From the NCBI GenBank assembly GCA_015523575.1, contig WAJZ01000157.1, positions 1 to 7,017 of the forward strand: DNA of 7,017 bases, read 5' to 3'. Source of the DNA: Candidatus Hestiella acidicharens (GTDB lineage: Archaea > Thermoproteota > Thermoprotei_A > Sulfolobales > Acidilobaceae). Under the pieces are notes generated by a model, which did no database searches, had not been told where the DNA came from, and worked only from the letters and a program-made list of their open reading frames with translations. The translations under genes and the position numbers were made by a program. Below, in pieces: positions 4,438 to 7,017 of this stretch; positions within the stretch are counted from its first letter, which is position 1; every line of letters starts with the position of its first letter.

Positions 4438-6183
4438 ATGAAAAGCCTAAGTGAATTGCTAGGAAGCGTGATTATACTCACAATCACAATAGCTTCCCTA
4501 GCTACCGTTTATACCTTTACCCAAAATAACCTAGGCTACGCCAGTAACTACTATTCATATATAATAAAAAGGGTAGAGGAAAAATATAATAGACCTGAGA
4601 TTAGCCTCTATATTAATAACACGAAGCTATACATGATGCTTTTAAGTAAAAACCCAATTAACGTATCTTACCTAGTAATTAATGTAGAAGGAAAGACAAT
4701 AATTAAAAAGATCGGAAAAATAATTCAAGGAAAAGGTACTTTAGAAGTTTTGAAAAACTACCACTGCGAAAACCTTACCTTGTTTATTGTAACGAATGAT
4801 GGTACCATCTACCAATACCTGCCGTATCTAGACCCTAATATAAACGAAGGCACGGCACTATACGGAAAGAACTACTTCTCGTGCAAATTTTTAGAACAAA
4901 ACCACCACTATATAGGCTTAGGCAACAACCTTACTTTTAATGGGTATTTCTTCCTCTCAGGTGATGCAACCCATGCACTTTACAAAGAGATAAAAAAGAA
5001 ACTAGAAATAGATCTTCGTATAAATGGTTCTGTAGGTAATGGCTTCGAAGTAAGTTTTAATGTTTATAACAAAACCATTACAACTGCTTCGAACGGGTTT
5101 AAGAAAATATATGAGTTTTATTTAAACGGAACTGAGATAGTTCTTTATGGAATAGCCACCTACATGAAACCCTATTTCCTGCTTGGCATATACCTTTATT
5201 CTCCGAACGTTTCCTATTATAACTTAACATCGACCGTTAAGGGCGAAATAAAGTTCAAAGCCAATTATCTATCTATGCCGATCTATTTTGGCAATGCACC
5301 TATAATTGTATCGTGGTCGTTTAACTCTGAATATAGTGGCTCCTTCACGTATAGGTTAACTTCAATTAATGGAGCAAATAATGAGGCAACGTACTACGGA
5401 AGCGGAACCGTAAGCTCAAAAACCCTTACTCCGAACTTACTCTTGCTCTACTATTCTAATATAGTTTCAAAGCAGGAGTTTGGAATTAATGCCACAATTA
5501 CGTTAAATTCTCTGTTCATTAAAGCATATCGTGCTACATACCAAGAGTTACCCTTTTCAGGCATCTTGCATTATAATTTAGTAATACCTAAAGAAAAAAT
5601 GAGCAAAATAGAGGAGCTAATATCTAACCTAACTCTTAGCAAAGAAGAATATCCGAAGCTACTATTCGAGACGCCTTTTGGAAATGTAACGAGAAACGTG
5701 ACGCTCTCAAAAATGACATTTGAATCTGAGTATTCAAAGCTATACCTTATTACATATCCACACCTCCTACTCTATTCATCTACCTTCCCAGGATTTGTGC
5801 TAAAGGAAAAGAACGGATCTGAGTACTACCTTTTGCTAAAGGAGAAGGAAGTCTCGCCATTTATTATAAATAAAATATATTTCATAAACATCTCGTCTAA
5901 TAGAGACTACATCTATATGGTGCCCAATAACCAATTTGTGGAAAAAATTTATGGGAATGGCGTTAAAATAAACCAAGCACACATATATAGGTTGATCGAT
6001 GGAATTAATTACACAACAAACTGCAAGATAAACATCTTTTATAACATTAATAGTGACTTCTTATTCCAAAGGCCTAAAGTTTTTAAAAAGAACTTCATAT
6101 TAAACTTACAGAACGGTCTATACCTCTATCAATGCTACAGCAACCTTACGAGAAATACGCTCAGCATAGCGTATGTTTCTTAA
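4438..6183 (+). CDS. Large pilin-like, N-anchored, sequon-rich extracellular protein (581 aa)
   Basis: The N-terminus MKS-LSELLG followed by a hydrophobic run to about residue 27 (SVIILTITIASLATVYTF) resembles archaeal type IV pilin-like class III signals. The peptidase would probably cut after Ser3. That leaves a hydrophobic N-terminal helix for filament assembly or membrane anchoring. The rest should be outside the cell. It carries 17 N-X-S/T sequons spread from about residue 60 to the C-terminus, is rich in Tyr, Asn and Ser with beta-type patterns, and has four cysteines: two early (YHCENL, FSCKF) and two late (TNCKI, YQCYSN). There is no C-terminal membrane anchor. Ordinary archaeal pilins are usually 120-200 aa, so this is several times larger. 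It may be a minor pilin, adhesin or other surface protein. I recognise no domain in the large ectodomain. No pilus ATPase or platform gene is adjacent. Confidence 0.85.
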   Translation: MKSLSELLGSVIILTITIASLATVYTFTQNNLGYASNYYSYIIKRVEEKYNRPEISLYINNTKLYMMLLSKNPINVSYLVINVEGKTIIKKIGKIIQGKGTLEVLKNYHCENLTLFIVTNDGTIYQYLPYLDPNINEGTALYGKNYFSCKFLEQNHHYIGLGNNLTFNGYFFLSGDATHALYKEIKKKLEIDLRINGSVGNGFEVSFNVYNKTITTASNGFKKIYEFYLNGTEIVLYGIATYMKPYFLLGIYLYSPNVSYYNLTSTVKGEIKFKANYLSMPIYFGNAPIIVSWSFNSEYSGSFTYRLTSINGANNEATYYGSGTVSSKTLTPNLLLLYYSNIVSKQEFGINATITLNSLFIKAYRATYQELPFSGILHYNLVIPKEKMSKIEELISNLTLSKEEYPKLLFETPFGNVTRNVTLSKMTFESEYSKLYLITYPHLLLYSSTFPGFVLKEKNGSEYYLLLKEKEVSPFIINKIYFINISSNRDYIYMVPNNQFVEKIYGNGVKINQAHIYRLIDGINYTTNCKINIFYNINSDFLFQRPKVFKKNFILNLQNGLYLYQCYSNLTRNTLSIAYVS

Positions 6184-6197
6184 AGAAGTTATAAGGA

Positions 6198-6205
6198 TTA
6201 AAATA
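6198..6205 (+). promoter_or_regulatory. TATA box of the COG1665-type nucleotidyltransferase gene
   Basis: TTAAAATA with purine-rich ATAAGGA just upstream predicts a start near 6228, leaving a leader of about 20 nt before the TTG at 6249. The gene therefore probably has its own promoter despite being only 65 bp behind the surface-protein gene. Confidence 0.5.
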
Positions 6206-6213
6206 ATAATCAC

Positions 6214-6230
6214 AATAGCCAATCGCTATT
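6214..6230 (+). repeat. Inverted repeat AATAGC-N5-GCTATT over the predicted transcription start
   Basis: Six-base perfect arms at 6214-6219 and 6225-6230 flank CAATC. The element covers about -14 to +3 of the predicted start of the downstream gene, a typical place for an archaeal repressor operator. It is not followed by a T-run, so a terminator role for the upstream gene is less likely. Confidence 0.4.
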
Positions 6231-6240
6231 ATCAAACCCA

Positions 6241-6247
6241 AGTGATC
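6241..6247 (+). promoter_or_regulatory. Ribosome-binding site of the COG1665-type gene
   Basis: AGTGATC matches the GGTGATC end of the archaeal SD consensus. Aligned to GGAGGTGATC it leaves one base before TTG 6249, the same register as the pok site, which supports this TTG. A second GGTGATA at 6308-6314 could serve an internal start (TTG 6315 or GTG 6318). Confidence 0.5.
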
Positions 6248-6248
6248 C

Positions 6249-7004
6249 TTGAAAGACGCTAAAGGGCTAAAAATAAAACAGTCCTTTAAAACAACTTATA
6301 ATGGTATGGTGATATTGGTGATAGGTCAAGAAGTAATATATAGCAACGATACGTGGAATATACTTAAATCAAAAAGAAAGAAAGCATTAGATGTAATGGA
6401 AGCACTAGAAGGGCTAAGCCTAAACCTCTTGGCAGTAGGTAGCATAGCTAGAGGGGATGTAAGGGAGGAAAGCGACATAGATATTGTTATAACAGAATAT
6501 CCACAGCCATATAAGGTAGAGATACTGCTAGGTAGAAGAGGATATAGGATATATAGAAAAGTGATAATCCAAGCAACCCCAAGCTATACCCCCAAAGCTT
6601 ATCTTTACCTAGATCCATACGATGAAATTGTTGTTAGCTTTCCATTATCGAAGCTTAAACCTAGAGAGATTGAATTCTACAAGTGGGGCGGATGTATCAA
6701 CTATAAAGAAATAGAGGATAACAAGAGGACTCCTGGGATAAACAAGGAACTAAAGGTAATAATTCCAACGGAATTTGGACACGTGGAATATCCAATCTTT
6801 GGCATGGAGGGAAAGGTATCGAAAATCTTGAAAATTAGTATATCGACTATAATGGAAAGGGAAAGGGTCTTGACAAGGAGGAGAGAACTAGGCAGGACTG
6901 GCGTTTTTCTTGAATATGAAATCAACGCGGATGAACCAATAGAAAGTGTTATGAAAAAACTTTCGAGAGATAATGTATATTTTAGAAAAGCTATTTCCAG
7001 TTAG
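6249..7004 (+). CDS. Predicted nucleotidyltransferase, pol-beta superfamily (archaeal COG1665-type)
   Basis: Residues 61-81 hold the nucleotidyltransferase signature GSIARGDVREESDIDIVI: G64-S65, then Asp76 and Asp78, the pair expected to bind catalytic metal. Downstream blocks look like those I recall from the conserved archaeal family: IYRKVIIQATPSYTPKAYLYLD (101-122), VVSFPLSKLKPREIEFYKWGG (128-148), RTPGINKEL, GHVEYP, and the C-terminal MERERVLTRRRELGRTGVFLEYE. The substrate is unknown to me. The wide conservation in archaea and the basic C-terminal half would suit an RNA or nucleotide substrate, but that is a guess. The TTG start has an SD. An internal start at 6306-6318, with a repeated TGGTGATA, would remove about 20 residues that precede the conserved part. 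The stop is TAG at 7002-7004. It appears to be transcribed separately from the surface-protein gene. Confidence 0.88.
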   Translation: MKDAKGLKIKQSFKTTYNGMVILVIGQEVIYSNDTWNILKSKRKKALDVMEALEGLSLNLLAVGSIARGDVREESDIDIVITEYPQPYKVEILLGRRGYRIYRKVIIQATPSYTPKAYLYLDPYDEIVVSFPLSKLKPREIEFYKWGGCINYKEIEDNKRTPGINKELKVIIPTEFGHVEYPIFGMEGKVSKILKISISTIMERERVLTRRRELGRTGVFLEYEINADEPIESVMKKLSRDNVYFRKAISS

Positions 7005-7017
7005 GTTACCTTGTATA

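Noticed and set aside
6701..6925. Minus-strand open frame of 74 codons
   Set aside because: It is a shadow of the conserved C-terminal half of the COG1665-type gene.
7003..7017. Start of another gene (TTG 7011 behind AGGT)
   Set aside because: Only two codons are in the window, so nothing supports a coding call.

Overview
The window looks like chromosomal DNA of a thermophilic crenarchaeon (Thermoproteota). The signs are a tRNA-Trp gene with an encoded CCA end and a non-canonical intron in a bulge-helix-bulge motif; the archaea-specific pantoate kinase / phosphopantothenate synthetase pair of coenzyme A synthesis; TATA boxes about 30 bp before predicted start sites; ribosome-binding sites built on GGAGGTGATC; an archaeal class III (type IV pilin-like) signal sequence; and AT-rich coding with many AGG/AGA and ATA codons. 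I cannot name the genus.

Layout. (1) tRNA-Trp(CCA), 15-119, + strand, with a 27-nt intron at mature position 30/31. (2) An unrecognised 187-aa gene on the minus strand (173-736), convergent with the tRNA. (3) A 155-bp divergent promoter region with one TTTAAATA box facing each way. (4) A probable three-gene + strand operon (892-3326): a two-TM membrane protein of unknown function, pantoate kinase (pok), and 4-phosphopantoate--beta-alanine ligase (pps). The last two convert pantoate to 4'-phosphopantothenate. (5) A convergent minus-strand gene (3366-4274) for a MobA-like nucleotidyltransferase with an extra C-terminal helical region. (6) A 163-bp divergent intergenic region with a nearly symmetric TATA box and a possible 22-codon leaderless ORF. 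(7) A 581-aa surface protein (4438-6183) with a pilin-like N-terminal anchor and 17 N-glycosylation sequons. (8) A 251-aa pol-beta-type nucleotidyltransferase of the conserved archaeal COG1665 type (6249-7004), with its own promoter.

The only clear pathway is the CoA pair. The membrane protein is tied to it by a 12-bp gap and a Shine-Dalgarno (SD) site only. The MobA-like protein, the surface protein and the COG1665-type protein have no obvious partners here. No gene-free stretch exceeds 300 bp. I see no CRISPR array, insertion sequence, rRNA or integration duplication. I found no convincing new multi-gene system. The observations most worth a second look are the precursor tRNA fold, the leaderless mini-ORF before the surface-protein gene, and the unassigned membrane and surface proteins.
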